36,111 nucleotides of DNA. Origin: Coriobacteriales bacterium (lineage in GTDB: Bacteria > Actinomycetota > Coriobacteriia > Coriobacteriales > JAEZZM01). How positions within the stretch are numbered: the first letter of the stretch is position 1; the number at the start of each line of letters is the position of its first letter. The stretch lies in contig JASBYZ010000004.1 of the NCBI GenBank assembly GCA_029983705.1, positions 1-36,111 of the forward strand, read 5' to 3'. The position numbers were made by a program, and so were the translations under genes. Below, piece after piece: positions 8,496 to 15,854 of the stretch. The notes under the pieces are model-generated. The model was given only the letters and a program-made list of their open reading frames with translations, had not been told where the DNA came from and searched no databases.

Positions 8496-9848
8496 ATGGA
8501 AATTGCATTTAGTATTTTCCTGACCGCTGTTTTGATCCTGGCAAATGGATATTTTTCTATGTCAGAGATGGCCCTCGTTAATGCCAAGCGTGCCAGGTTA
8601 GAACAAATGGAAGACGAGGGCGACGAGAAAGCTCGAGCGGCGCTTAAGCTGCAATCTGATGAAAACAGGCTGCTCTCAACTATTCAAGTAGCAATCACCT
8701 TGATTGGTTTTGGTGCGTCCGCAGCCGCAACCGCCACGCTTTCTGAACCTCTTACAAACCTCTTACAATCATTTGATATTTATGCACTCAATGTTATTGC
8801 TCCAGCGCTTTCAGTTATTGTAATTACCTTAATTGTTTCCTACTTTACGCTGGTCTTTGGTGAACTTGTGCCAAAGATGATAGCTCTCTCAAATCCAGAA
8901 AAAGTTTCTCGCAATGTTGCAGGACCGGTAGGAACCTTTCAAAAAATTACCGCTCCACTTGTAGCGCTCTTATCGGCATCCACTGGTCTTGTTGCTAAAG
9001 TTTTACGCATTGATAATACCGAAGACAGAAACGAAGTCTCTGAAGACGAGATTAGATACATGCTTAACGAGCAAGATACCTTGCTTGATGAAGAAAAGCG
9101 TATGATTCATGAAATCTTTGAGCTTGGAGATACCATTGCTCGAGAGGTCATGGTACCACGTGTTGATATGACGATGGTATCTGATGAGCTCAGCCTTGAT
9201 GAGGTAATGGACGTTATGAGACAGACCGGCTTTTCTCGTATACCGGTATACCATGAAGACTATGACCGCATTGTGGGTGTAGCTCACATTAAAGATTTAA
9301 TTGGTCCGGTTATTGAGGGCAATGGCTCTGTTAATGTGACTGATTTTATGAGGGACTCTGTCTTTGTTCCAGATACTAAAGATATCTTGCCACTTCTCTC
9401 AGAAATGCAAACTGCACACCAGCAGATTGTAATTGTAGTAGATGAATATGGCGGCACCGCAGGTGTTATCACCATTGAAGATATCGTTGAAGAAATTGTT
9501 GGTGAAATTGAAGACGAGTTTGATCCGGACAACAAGTACCTTACCCAAATGGGAGAGCGTGAGTGGCTTATTGATGGTCGTTTCCCAATTGATGATGCAA
9601 TTGAGCTTGGTTTCCCAATTGAGGATACAGAAGAATATGAGACGCTTGCAGGCTGGCTCTTAGATATTAATGACTCACTTCCACATATTGGCGATGTCTT
9701 CCATATTGCTGATTGGGATTTTAAGATTCAATCTATGCGTGGTAGAAGAATTGCTCTTGTTCGTGCAAAAGCGCCTGAAAGCTATGAGGCACCGGGCTCA
9801 AAGCAGGAAGATGATGAAGGGCAAGAGGCTCAAGATTCAGAGTCTTAA
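8496..9848 (+). CDS. CNNM/CorC-family transporter (DUF21, CBS pair, CorC_HlyC)
   Basis: A 450-residue protein with the standard domain order. The DUF21 membrane domain (about residues 1-185) contains FGELVPKMIALSNPEK. A CBS pair follows (about 215-330), starting at EVMVPRVDM and containing FSRIPVYHEDYDRIVGVAHI and VVDEYGGTAGVITIEDIVEE. The CorC_HlyC transporter-associated domain (about 345-430) contains WLIDGRFPIDD and ETLAGWLLD. Bacterial homologues handle Mg2+ (or Co2+) efflux and respond to ATP through the CBS pair. Older names call it a hemolysin, which is misleading. The C-terminus is an acidic Gln/Glu/Asp tail. The start is ATG at 8496 with a very weak ribosome-binding site. It stands alone, but fits with the Mg2+-type transporters at 17.9-21.0 kb. 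Confidence 0.9.
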   Translation: MEIAFSIFLTAVLILANGYFSMSEMALVNAKRARLEQMEDEGDEKARAALKLQSDENRLLSTIQVAITLIGFGASAAATATLSEPLTNLLQSFDIYALNVIAPALSVIVITLIVSYFTLVFGELVPKMIALSNPEKVSRNVAGPVGTFQKITAPLVALLSASTGLVAKVLRIDNTEDRNEVSEDEIRYMLNEQDTLLDEEKRMIHEIFELGDTIAREVMVPRVDMTMVSDELSLDEVMDVMRQTGFSRIPVYHEDYDRIVGVAHIKDLIGPVIEGNGSVNVTDFMRDSVFVPDTKDILPLLSEMQTAHQQIVIVVDEYGGTAGVITIEDIVEEIVGEIEDEFDPDNKYLTQMGEREWLIDGRFPIDDAIELGFPIEDTEEYETLAGWLLDINDSLPHIGDVFHIADWDFKIQSMRGRRIALVRAKAPESYEAPGSKQEDDEGQEAQDSES

Positions 9849-10366
9849 GGCTTAAAGTAAGCTCAATCTAATCAAAAATAATTAGATAAATGTGAGGAAA
9901 AATCCACAAAATTATGGGGCGCAGCTCACATTTTAGTTCACAGCTTCAAGGCTCTGACCTGCATATATATTGATAAAAATGTATATAAGATGAAAGTGCT
10001 ATGTGCGTAAATCTACCGTTTACGGTAAAAGTAGTAAAGTTTTCAATTACTGCTATAATCTTCTATGCACAAAAAGAACGGCTATAGTTTGAGCGAGAGA
10101 AACTGACGCGCTCAATTGGATCTCTATAGTTTGCTACTACGCTTATGGTCAGTTTAAGAAATGATTTTAACTTTTACTGGTGCTACTCTAACTAGGCACC
10201 GCCTTTAATAAGCTAACTTGCTTATGATCCGCCAAAGAGCATAATCTTTTGGCCGTGGCCGGCGCATTCTCAATACTCTAGGCCTAAGTTCAAAGACTAA
10301 TCACACCATAAATGCAATATCTGTCTTGATTTGTCTCTAGTATTTTGCGCGTTAAATTAAGGCCAC
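9849..10366. other. 518-base gene-free region with promoter and structured leader
   Basis: No convincing open reading frame occurs on either strand. It holds a short AT-rich hairpin after the CNNM gene (9866-9887, no T-run), a perfect palindrome (10014-10027), an extended -10 promoter (10051-10059) and about 330 bases of apparent leader. Within that leader I see a GGTGC/GCACC hairpin around 10178-10200, a perfect ATAAGC/GCTTAT hairpin around 10207-10226, a GGCC-GT-GGCC element near 10252-10261, and a repeated CTATAGTTTG at about 10083 and 10125. I could not match it to a riboswitch class I know. Confidence 0.55.
10014..10059 (+). promoter_or_regulatory. Extended -10 promoter with upstream palindromic operator candidate
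   Basis: TGCTATAAT at 10051-10059 is a perfect extended -10. Its -35 region is weak, as often seen with extended -10 promoters. Just upstream, TACCGTTTACGGTA (10014-10027) is a perfect 14-base palindrome positioned to touch the -35 region, so a repressor or activator site is plausible. Transcription would start near 10066, about 330 bases before the likely start codon of the next gene. Confidence 0.5.
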
Positions 10367-10396
10367 ATGAAATGTAGTCGATTATTGGAGGACAGT

Positions 10397-11251
10397 TTGT
10401 TAGAACAAATTAAGGAGAACAAGAAGATTGCTGCAGCAGTTGTAGCACTCGGCATCTTGTTTGCTCTTGCAGTTGCCCTACTTACCGTGCCTCAGGCTTT
10501 AGGTACTAACCAAAACTCTCAACCTAAAGATGTGGTAGGTGTAGGTCAAAAACAAGCACACATAGAAGATCAGCTTAATAGCTACGAAGCTATTTCAGAT
10601 GAGAACTTAGATCAAATTGTTGAGCCAGCTCAAAAAGACTCAATTGAGCTTGATGAGAACAATAAACTAGAGAGCGAGCAAACTCCAGCTGTTAAAGCTG
10701 ATGCAAAATCTCAAGATAAAAAAGCAGCAGCTGAGCAAGAAACAAAGGCAGCAGCAGATAAGAAAGCCCAAGAGGCAAAGGTAGCTGAGGCAAAGCAAAA
10801 GGCTGAAGCTGAGAAAAAGGCTCAAGATGAGGCTGCAGCTAAAGCAAAAGCAGCTGCAGATAAAAAAGCTCAAGAAGAAGCTAAACAAAAAGAACTTAAA
10901 GCAGAAAAGGCTGTAGCTCAGGCTGTGCAACAAGCTCGTGAGAGCAAGGCTGAGCCAAAGAACAGCAACGCTTCAGATTGGAGCACTGTTACTGCATCAA
11001 TGTATTACGGTGTTGGTAACAAGACCGCTACCGGTAAGATTTTACAAAGTGATGATATGATTATCGCTCACAAAACCTTACCTTTTGGCACCAAGGTAGA
11101 AATTGAGTATAACGGCAAAGTTGCTCAGGCTACTGTAGGTGACCGTGGACCATACGTTAAGGGTCGCCAAATTGACCTTGCACCTGGTGTACAAAACGCA
11201 CTTGGTATTAACGATGGTGTAGTTAAAATGAATATGAGAATTGTTGATTAG
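10397..11251 (+). CDS. Membrane-anchored or secreted RlpA-like double-psi beta-barrel protein
   Basis: A 284-residue protein with an N-terminal membrane helix (about residues 10-33) that is a signal peptide or anchor. Residues about 85-190 are a Lys/Ala/Glu/Gln-rich low-complexity helical spacer that probably crosses the cell wall. The C-terminus (about 195-284) is an RlpA-like double-psi beta-barrel, with TATGKIL, AHKTLPFGTKVEIEYNGK, VGDRGPYVKGRQIDLAPG and ALGINDGV. Such domains act on, or bind, peptidoglycan. The start is taken as TTG at 10397, five bases after GGAGG; an in-frame ATG at 10367 has a weaker site. A long leader precedes it and a strong terminator follows, so it is probably monocistronic. 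Catalysis (lytic transglycosylase) is not proven by sequence. Confidence 0.85.
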   Translation: MLEQIKENKKIAAAVVALGILFALAVALLTVPQALGTNQNSQPKDVVGVGQKQAHIEDQLNSYEAISDENLDQIVEPAQKDSIELDENNKLESEQTPAVKADAKSQDKKAAAEQETKAAADKKAQEAKVAEAKQKAEAEKKAQDEAAAKAKAAADKKAQEEAKQKELKAEKAVAQAVQQARESKAEPKNSNASDWSTVTASMYYGVGNKTATGKILQSDDMIIAHKTLPFGTKVEIEYNGKVAQATVGDRGPYVKGRQIDLAPGVQNALGINDGVVKMNMRIVD

Positions 11252-11283
11252 TAGTACTAACAACATAATTTAGATCCACTTGC

Positions 11284-11326
11284 AACGCCTCTAAGTATAA
11301 AGACTTAGAGGCGTTCTTGTTTTTTT
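11284..11326 (+). terminator. Strong intrinsic terminator after the RlpA-like gene
   Basis: A perfect 13-base-pair stem, AACGCCTCTAAGT (11284-11296) with ACTTAGAGGCGTT (11303-11315), has a six-base loop and is followed by CTTG and a run of eight T. Confidence 0.93.
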
Positions 11327-11349
11327 AGCCACTCTCACCCAACAAAGCG

Positions 11350-11377
11350 TTTCACTATTTAGTATCATAGGTATAAG
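11350..11377 (+). promoter_or_regulatory. Candidate promoter of the CphA-N-like/aminotransferase/ligase cluster
   Basis: TTTCAC (11350-11355) and TATAAG (11372-11377) are spaced by 16 bases. They lie 37 bases before the first start codon of the cluster and after a strong terminator, where a new promoter is expected. Confidence 0.35.
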
Positions 11378-11413
11378 TTCAAAGCACAGCTGCTTAGAGA
11401 GGAAAATACACCC

Positions 11414-11902
11414 ATGTTTGATCTTAAAAAAGTGGTGGTAGGACCAAAAACCTTAAGCTATTTAGTAGAAGTTGAAGAAAAATACCCACTTTATACCTCA
11501 GATGATATTGAGTCGACAAACCGTGTATATCAACTCATTCCAGAAATAGCAGATCATGTGTGCGTAAATGAAAACGGCGAGAGCTTTCAAGACTGCATGG
11601 GTCACACAGAAACAGCCCACCTGCTAGAGCATGTAACAATTGAGCTTTTAGCAAGAACTGCGCGCGTTTCAAAAGCTTTTGGTATTACCAAAAAAAGTGA
11701 TGAAGACCCAAGCGGCAGGTCTTTTGAAACAAGCCTTAACTGTGAAGATGACACCCTTACCATGGCAGCTCTATCATCAGCAATCTGGCTTATGAACTGG
11801 GCTTTTTCTGGTGGTAAAGGCGCTACCCCTAATGTCGAGGCGACTACTCGTGGTCTAAGTGATTTAATCGATAGAATAGACCACGTACCAGCTCGTCGCT
11901 AA
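11414..11902 (+). CDS. Stand-alone protein resembling the N-terminal domain of cyanophycin synthetase (HxxEH motif)
   Basis: A 162-residue protein without signal peptide or membrane helix. Residues 41-78 read LIPEIADHVC, then G55, F58, and GHTETAHLLEHVTIEL. This follows the conserved pattern of the cyanophycin synthetase (CphA) N-terminal domain, LPxLxxHxC...GxxxxF...GTxxxHxxEHxxxEL. His69, Glu72, His73 and Glu77 form an inverted zincin-like HxxEH motif; this domain in some CphA enzymes is reported to hold a metallopeptidase-like site that makes primers. The usual downstream ATP-grasp and Mur-ligase domains of CphA are absent. The C-terminal half (about 100-162) contains a conserved-looking helix around AALSSAIWLMNWAFSG. 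The aminotransferase gene starts 45 bases downstream, then a Ddl-like ATP-grasp gene. The fold assignment is moderately strong; the function is unknown. Confidence 0.65.
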   Translation: MFDLKKVVVGPKTLSYLVEVEEKYPLYTSDDIESTNRVYQLIPEIADHVCVNENGESFQDCMGHTETAHLLEHVTIELLARTARVSKAFGITKKSDEDPSGRSFETSLNCEDDTLTMAALSSAIWLMNWAFSGGKGATPNVEATTRGLSDLIDRIDHVPARR

Positions 11903-11947
11903 TCAGTTTTATTCACTCACAAGTAAATAGTTAGGTAGGTTTGAGTA

Positions 11948-13198
11948 ATGGGTGATTCGCATATTACCTTTGATCATTGGGAAGGATGCTATGCTGATCG
12001 TGTAGCTAACATTCCGTCAAGTGCGACAAGAGACCTGTTTGGCGCTGCCTCACGTGCTGACATGATTTCTCTGTCAGGAGGAATGCCTGATATTAGAGTG
12101 ATGCCTGAAGAAGTACTAAAAACAGCTCTTGATAGCATGCTTGATAATAAAAACGAAGCGCTCCAGTATGGCTCAACTGATGGTCGTGTTCAGACCAAAA
12201 AGATTATTATCGAGCTTATGGAAGACATTGGGGTAAACGGATTGGCGCCAGAAGATATCATTATTACTTCAGGCTCTCAGCAGGCGCTTGACCTTATGGG
12301 TAAGGTATTTATCAACCCAGGTGATACCATAATTACAGAGGCTCCAACCTATCTTGGAGCACTCCAAGCTTTTTCTGTCTACCAACCTAATGTTCGTGCG
12401 GTTCCCTTTGATGATGAGGGCATGAGAATGGACCTCTTAGAAGAGCTTCTTAAAGAGCTTGGAAATAGAGGCGCTAAGTTTCTTTACACTATTCCAACCT
12501 TTCAAAATCCAGGCGGAGTTACCATGACTCTCGAGAGACGCAAGCGTTTACTTGAGCTTTGTCATGAGTATGACATTACAATTCTTGAAGACGACCCCTA
12601 TTCTCGCCTGCGCTTTGATGGCGAGCCTGTACCATCTTTAAGATCTATGGATCCAAATGTGGTCTATCTTGGAACCTTTTCTAAAATCTTTGCACCAGGT
12701 CTTCGCGTTGCATGGGTAATTGCACCTCGTGCAATTCTTCAAAAGATTAACCTCTGCAAGCAGGGGGCTGACTTATGTGGATCTGCATTTAATCAAATTT
12801 TGGCCGAGAAGTACTTTACACTCACTCCTTGGAAAGAAACACTTGCAAGCTATGTAGAGACCTACAAGCGTAGAAGAGATGCACTCTTGCAGGCGTGTGA
12901 GGAATATCTTCCTGAAGAGGTAAGCTACACCCATCCTGAGGGCGGTTTCTTTATCTGGCTTACACTACCGGATTATATAAATACCGATCGGCTCCTGCCT
13001 ATAGCTCTTGATAGAGGAGTTACCTTTGTTCCAGGAAGTGGGTGCTACCCGGATAAAACTTCAAATTCTATGCGCCTAGCCTTTTGCTATGAGTCTGAGG
13101 AAGATTTAACAGAGGGTATTAAGCGTATTTCTAAAGTAATAGACGAACGACTCATAATGTATCGTGCGCTTAAGCGTGACGGTCTTATTGTGGACTAG
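11948..13198 (+). CDS. PLP-dependent aminotransferase, class I fold, LysN/2-aminoadipate type
   Basis: A 416-residue fold-type I enzyme. LSGGMPDIRVMP near residues 42-53 and LQYGSTDGR near 72-80 are typical of the LysN/ARO8-like aminotransferase branch related to MocR C-terminal domains. The cofactor residues are visible: TSGSQQALDL (about 107-116), PTFQNPGGVT (183-192), LEDDPYSRLRF (213-223), and the PLP lysine Lys246 in GTFSKIFAPGLRVAW. It lacks an N-terminal GntR helix-turn-helix, so it is an enzyme and not a MocR regulator. Substrates could be 2-aminoadipate, aromatic or branched amino acids; sequence alone does not decide. It lies between the CphA-N-like gene and the Ddl-like gene, 11 bases before the latter, implying one transcript. 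Confidence 0.88.
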   Translation: MGDSHITFDHWEGCYADRVANIPSSATRDLFGAASRADMISLSGGMPDIRVMPEEVLKTALDSMLDNKNEALQYGSTDGRVQTKKIIIELMEDIGVNGLAPEDIIITSGSQQALDLMGKVFINPGDTIITEAPTYLGALQAFSVYQPNVRAVPFDDEGMRMDLLEELLKELGNRGAKFLYTIPTFQNPGGVTMTLERRKRLLELCHEYDITILEDDPYSRLRFDGEPVPSLRSMDPNVVYLGTFSKIFAPGLRVAWVIAPRAILQKINLCKQGADLCGSAFNQILAEKYFTLTPWKETLASYVETYKRRRDALLQACEEYLPEEVSYTHPEGGFFIWLTLPDYINTDRLLPIALDRGVTFVPGSGCYPDKTSNSMRLAFCYESEEDLTEGIKRISKVIDERLIMYRALKRDGLIVD

Positions 13199-13209
13199 GG
13201 AGTAGATTG

Positions 13210-14199
13210 ATGGGATTAAAAGTTGCAGTACTCATGGGTGGAACATCTCACGAACGCGCAGTTTCACTTTCATCTGGTAAGCAGGTTTGTAAGGCCCTTG
13301 AAGAGGTGGGTTATGAGGTAGTACCACTAGATACTACGGCAGATCTTGTCGATGTGCTTGAGCAAGATAAACCTGATGTTGTATATAGCGCACTTCATGG
13401 TAAACATGGTGAAGACGGAGCAATTCAGTCAATTTTAGAGTTGATGGGCATACCTTTTGTAGGTTCTCCTTCTAAAGTATGTCGCTTAAGTTTTGATAAG
13501 GCAGCTATCTCTAAGGTGCTCTCAGATCCTTTTAGTACAAATGATTTATCAAGCGCACATACCCCTCATAAAATTTGTATGAACCAAGATGCCTTCACCC
13601 TTATGGGAGCAGGTAAAGCACTTAAATATTTAGACCAAATACTTAACTATCCACTTGCAGTTAAACCTAATAAGCAAGGCTCTGCATACGGTGTTTCAAA
13701 GGTTAATACCTTTGATGAACTAGGCCAAGCCATTCTTCACGCCTTTTCATATGATGATGAGATTCTTTTTGAGGAGTGGGTTGACGGGGCTGAGCTTGCA
13801 ATTTCTGTTGTGGCTTCGGGTGAAGATGCTTTTTGCTTGCCAGCTGTAGAGATTGTGCCTAAAGAGGGAAAGCTCTACGACTTTGAAGCGCGCATGGATA
13901 GAAACTCAATTGACTACTATGCTCCTTGCCGCCTTGAATCACTTTCAAGTTCAAGAGAGGACGCTGAGGCAATATACGCAGAGCTTGAGCGTGCTGCGCT
14001 TCAAGTATATAAGGCATACGGATGTAGGGATTTAGCCCGTATAGACATGATTTGGGATGGTGGTAAGGCACAGGTGCTGGAAATTGAAGTGTCACCTGGT
14101 ATGACAGACCTTTCTCTCTTTCCAATGGCGGTATCTGCAAGTAACGAAACGCTTGGAGAAATCCTTGCATCTCTAATTGATCAAGCAATTGCGCGCTAA
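13210..14199 (+). CDS. D-alanine-D-alanine-ligase-like ATP-grasp enzyme with altered omega loop
   Basis: A 329-residue ATP-grasp ligase with clear Ddl architecture: GGTSHERAVSLSSG (Glu15), HGKHGEDGAIQ (about 63-73), SFDKAAI (94-100), the VKPNKQGSAYGVSKV phosphate loop region (151-165), FEEWVDGAELA (188-196), LYDFEARM (222-229) and ARIDM...LEIEVSPGMT (276-299). Several residues differ from the classical enzyme: E. coli DdlB has AKY at the omega loop where this has ARM (Lys215 to Arg, Tyr216 to Met), the second Ser of GSS is Ala159, and the metal-binding ExN is E291-I-E293. ATG at 13210 is chosen over an adjacent TTG because GGGAG lies seven bases upstream. It may be the cell-wall Ddl or a relative with another acceptor; specificity is unresolved. 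Confidence 0.82.
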   Translation: MGLKVAVLMGGTSHERAVSLSSGKQVCKALEEVGYEVVPLDTTADLVDVLEQDKPDVVYSALHGKHGEDGAIQSILELMGIPFVGSPSKVCRLSFDKAAISKVLSDPFSTNDLSSAHTPHKICMNQDAFTLMGAGKALKYLDQILNYPLAVKPNKQGSAYGVSKVNTFDELGQAILHAFSYDDEILFEEWVDGAELAISVVASGEDAFCLPAVEIVPKEGKLYDFEARMDRNSIDYYAPCRLESLSSSREDAEAIYAELERAALQVYKAYGCRDLARIDMIWDGGKAQVLEIEVSPGMTDLSLFPMAVSASNETLGEILASLIDQAIAR

Positions 14200-14288
14200 G
14201 AGATAACAAATTAGTGACAATGAGCTAATCGTGAAATATTTGGGTATAAGAGTCTAATCATACTTAAACAATTATGTGGAGGAAGACT

Positions 14289-14984
14289 ATGTCTAAAAAT
14301 AATTTCTCAGGATTTTTCCTTGGTAGTATCTTAGGTGCAGCTGTGGGTGCACTTGCAGGTATTATGATGGCTCCTCGCTCAGGCGAGGAAACTCGTCAAC
14401 GCGTTGGTTATAAAGCAAACCAAACTTGGAATGACGGTGTAGACTTTTATCAAAAAAGTGCTGATGATTTAAATCAAAAAGTACATGACTTTAAGCCACA
14501 GGCTAATGCAAAATCAGATGAGCTCAGAGAAAAAGTTGATCTCGCACGTGAGCGTATGGATTCTTTCCGTCAAGCTATGACTGACAATGTTGCTAAGGGT
14601 GCAGAGAAGGTAAAAGAAGGCGCTCCTCAGGTGTCAGAGAAAATCTCTGAAATTGCCGATAAGGTAGTAGCTGGTGTTACTGCTGCATCAGATAAGCTTG
14701 CTGGCAGCGCTCAAAATGCTGGTGAGGTTGTTAAAGAGAAGGCTCAAGAGGCAGAAGACGTTGTTGTATCTCAAGTAGATGATGACAAGGTAAAGAAAGC
14801 TCAAGAAAAGATTGATGATGTTGCTAAGGAAGCAGATAAAAAGGTAAAAGAGGGTGCTGATAAGGCACAAGACGCTGCTAAGGAAGCAACTGACAAGGCT
14901 GCTAAGGCTGCTGATGATGCAGCTAAAGAGGCAGACAAGCAAGCTAAGGATGCTAAAAAGGACGAGGGCCCAAAGAAGGCTTAA
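14289..14984 (+). CDS. YtxH domain-containing membrane protein with amphipathic repeat tail
   Basis: A 231-residue protein. A Gly/Ala-rich membrane helix (about residues 8-30, GSILGAAVGALAGIMMAPRSG) is followed by EETRQRV, the hallmark of YtxH general-stress-type proteins. The rest is a long Lys/Asp/Ala/Glu-rich helical tail with repeating K-AxDxAKEA units, as in late-embryogenesis or apolipoprotein-like helices. ATG at 14289 is preferred, with GGAGGAAG just before it; an in-frame ATG at 14274 lacks a ribosome site. A clear terminator follows, so it is a single-gene transcript. The function is unknown; homologues are stress-induced envelope proteins. Confidence 0.82.
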   Translation: MSKNNFSGFFLGSILGAAVGALAGIMMAPRSGEETRQRVGYKANQTWNDGVDFYQKSADDLNQKVHDFKPQANAKSDELREKVDLARERMDSFRQAMTDNVAKGAEKVKEGAPQVSEKISEIADKVVAGVTAASDKLAGSAQNAGEVVKEKAQEAEDVVVSQVDDDKVKKAQEKIDDVAKEADKKVKEGADKAQDAAKEATDKAAKAADDAAKEADKQAKDAKKDEGPKKA

Positions 14985-15020
14985 GTTTAGTTTCAAGCTC
15001 GCTTAAGGCTTAATAATTTA

Positions 15021-15058
15021 CCAGCTCATCTCTAGTTTGTAGGTGGGCTGGTTTTTTT
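15021..15058 (+). terminator. Intrinsic terminator after the YtxH gene
   Basis: A ten-base-pair stem, CCAGCTCATC (15021-15030) with GGTGGGCTGG (15042-15051) including two G-U pairs, is followed by seven T. Confidence 0.9.
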
Positions 15059-15137
15059 ATATATGCTTGATAAGTATTTTAGAGTGTGCAAAAAATAGAA
15101 GAGAGAGAAAATTTAAAGCTGAAAGGAAATCTCACTT

Positions 15138-15854
15138 ATGCTCACAACTCAAGAGGTTTTAGGCCTTCGAGTTTTAAAAAATGAGAAGTCTTCTGCTAAG
15201 CTTGGCAAAATTTACAAAACTGTTTTTTCTCCAGATGGAAAATATGTCGTAGGTTTTATTGTTAAGCGCCCAGATGTGGCACTTATGATAAAACGTGATG
15301 ATGTGTTTTTAGCACTTGATTCTGTGGATGAAAAAGACGGAAAATTTTATCCCACTAAAGGTAGAGATTCTTTTGACCAGCGCGCCATTGAAAGACTTGG
15401 GCTAGACTGGGACAAGTGCATTATCTGGGAAGGAATGGATGTTAAAAGTGAGAGTGGAGAGATTATTGGGCGCGTAGGCTCAATGACTTTTAATACTCAA
15501 AGCGGTAAAGTCCACGCCATGACAGTAAATGATGGAGCTAGTTCTAAGGCAGTTATTGGTCTTATCGAAATTCCTGCGTCTATGCTTTTAGGGTATAGCG
15601 ATGGCTTTTTGACAGTAACTGATGAAGCCTTAAGTATTGAAGCTTCAGGTGGAGTTGCAGCTAAAGCTGGAGAGGCTTTTGCTAAGGCCACCAAAAACAT
15701 TACTGTTGCCCAAGAAAAAGGTAGGCAAGCTGCTAAAAAGGCCGATAAGGCCGCACAAAAAGGCGGCTATGCACTAGGAAAACAACTTAAACGATCACAA
15801 GGAATGTTCTCAAACTTTAAAAAAGAGTTTGACAAGGCAAGCAAGGAGGATTAA
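15138..15854 (+). CDS. PRC-barrel domain-containing protein
   Basis: A 238-residue protein. The N-terminal part has two PRC-barrel-like units: one begins with VLGLRVLKNEKSSAKLGKIY (about 7-26), the other around GMDVKSESGEIIGRVGSM (about 98-116). The C-terminal 65 residues are a Lys/Ala-rich helix. There is no signal peptide or membrane helix. PRC barrels occur in RNA-processing factors and in regulators of transporters and envelope proteins, so the function here is open. The stop codon directly abuts the ATG of the polysaccharide deacetylase, whose GGAGG lies inside this gene's last codons, showing tight coupling. A good Shine-Dalgarno sequence (GAAAGGAA) precedes the start. Confidence 0.8.
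   Translation: MLTTQEVLGLRVLKNEKSSAKLGKIYKTVFSPDGKYVVGFIVKRPDVALMIKRDDVFLALDSVDEKDGKFYPTKGRDSFDQRAIERLGLDWDKCIIWEGMDVKSESGEIIGRVGSMTFNTQSGKVHAMTVNDGASSKAVIGLIEIPASMLLGYSDGFLTVTDEALSIEASGGVAAKAGEAFAKATKNITVAQEKGRQAAKKADKAAQKGGYALGKQLKRSQGMFSNFKKEFDKASKED

Noticed and set aside
8496..9848. Hemolysin activity for the CNNM/CorC-type protein
   Set aside because: Domains DUF21, CBS and CorC_HlyC indicate an ion transporter; the hemolysin name is historical.
10066..10366. c-di-AMP (ydaO-type) or other known riboswitch
   Set aside because: Context would suit it, but the expected conserved purine-rich core could not be found, so no class is assigned.
10667..10933. Minus-strand frame of 88 residues, rich in Ser/Leu/Phe/Cys
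   Set aside because: Reverse complement of the Lys/Ala-rich spacer of the RlpA-like gene; composition artefact.
14688..14996. Minus-strand frame of 102 residues
   Set aside because: Reverse complement of the repetitive YtxH tail; no ribosome site or plausible domain.
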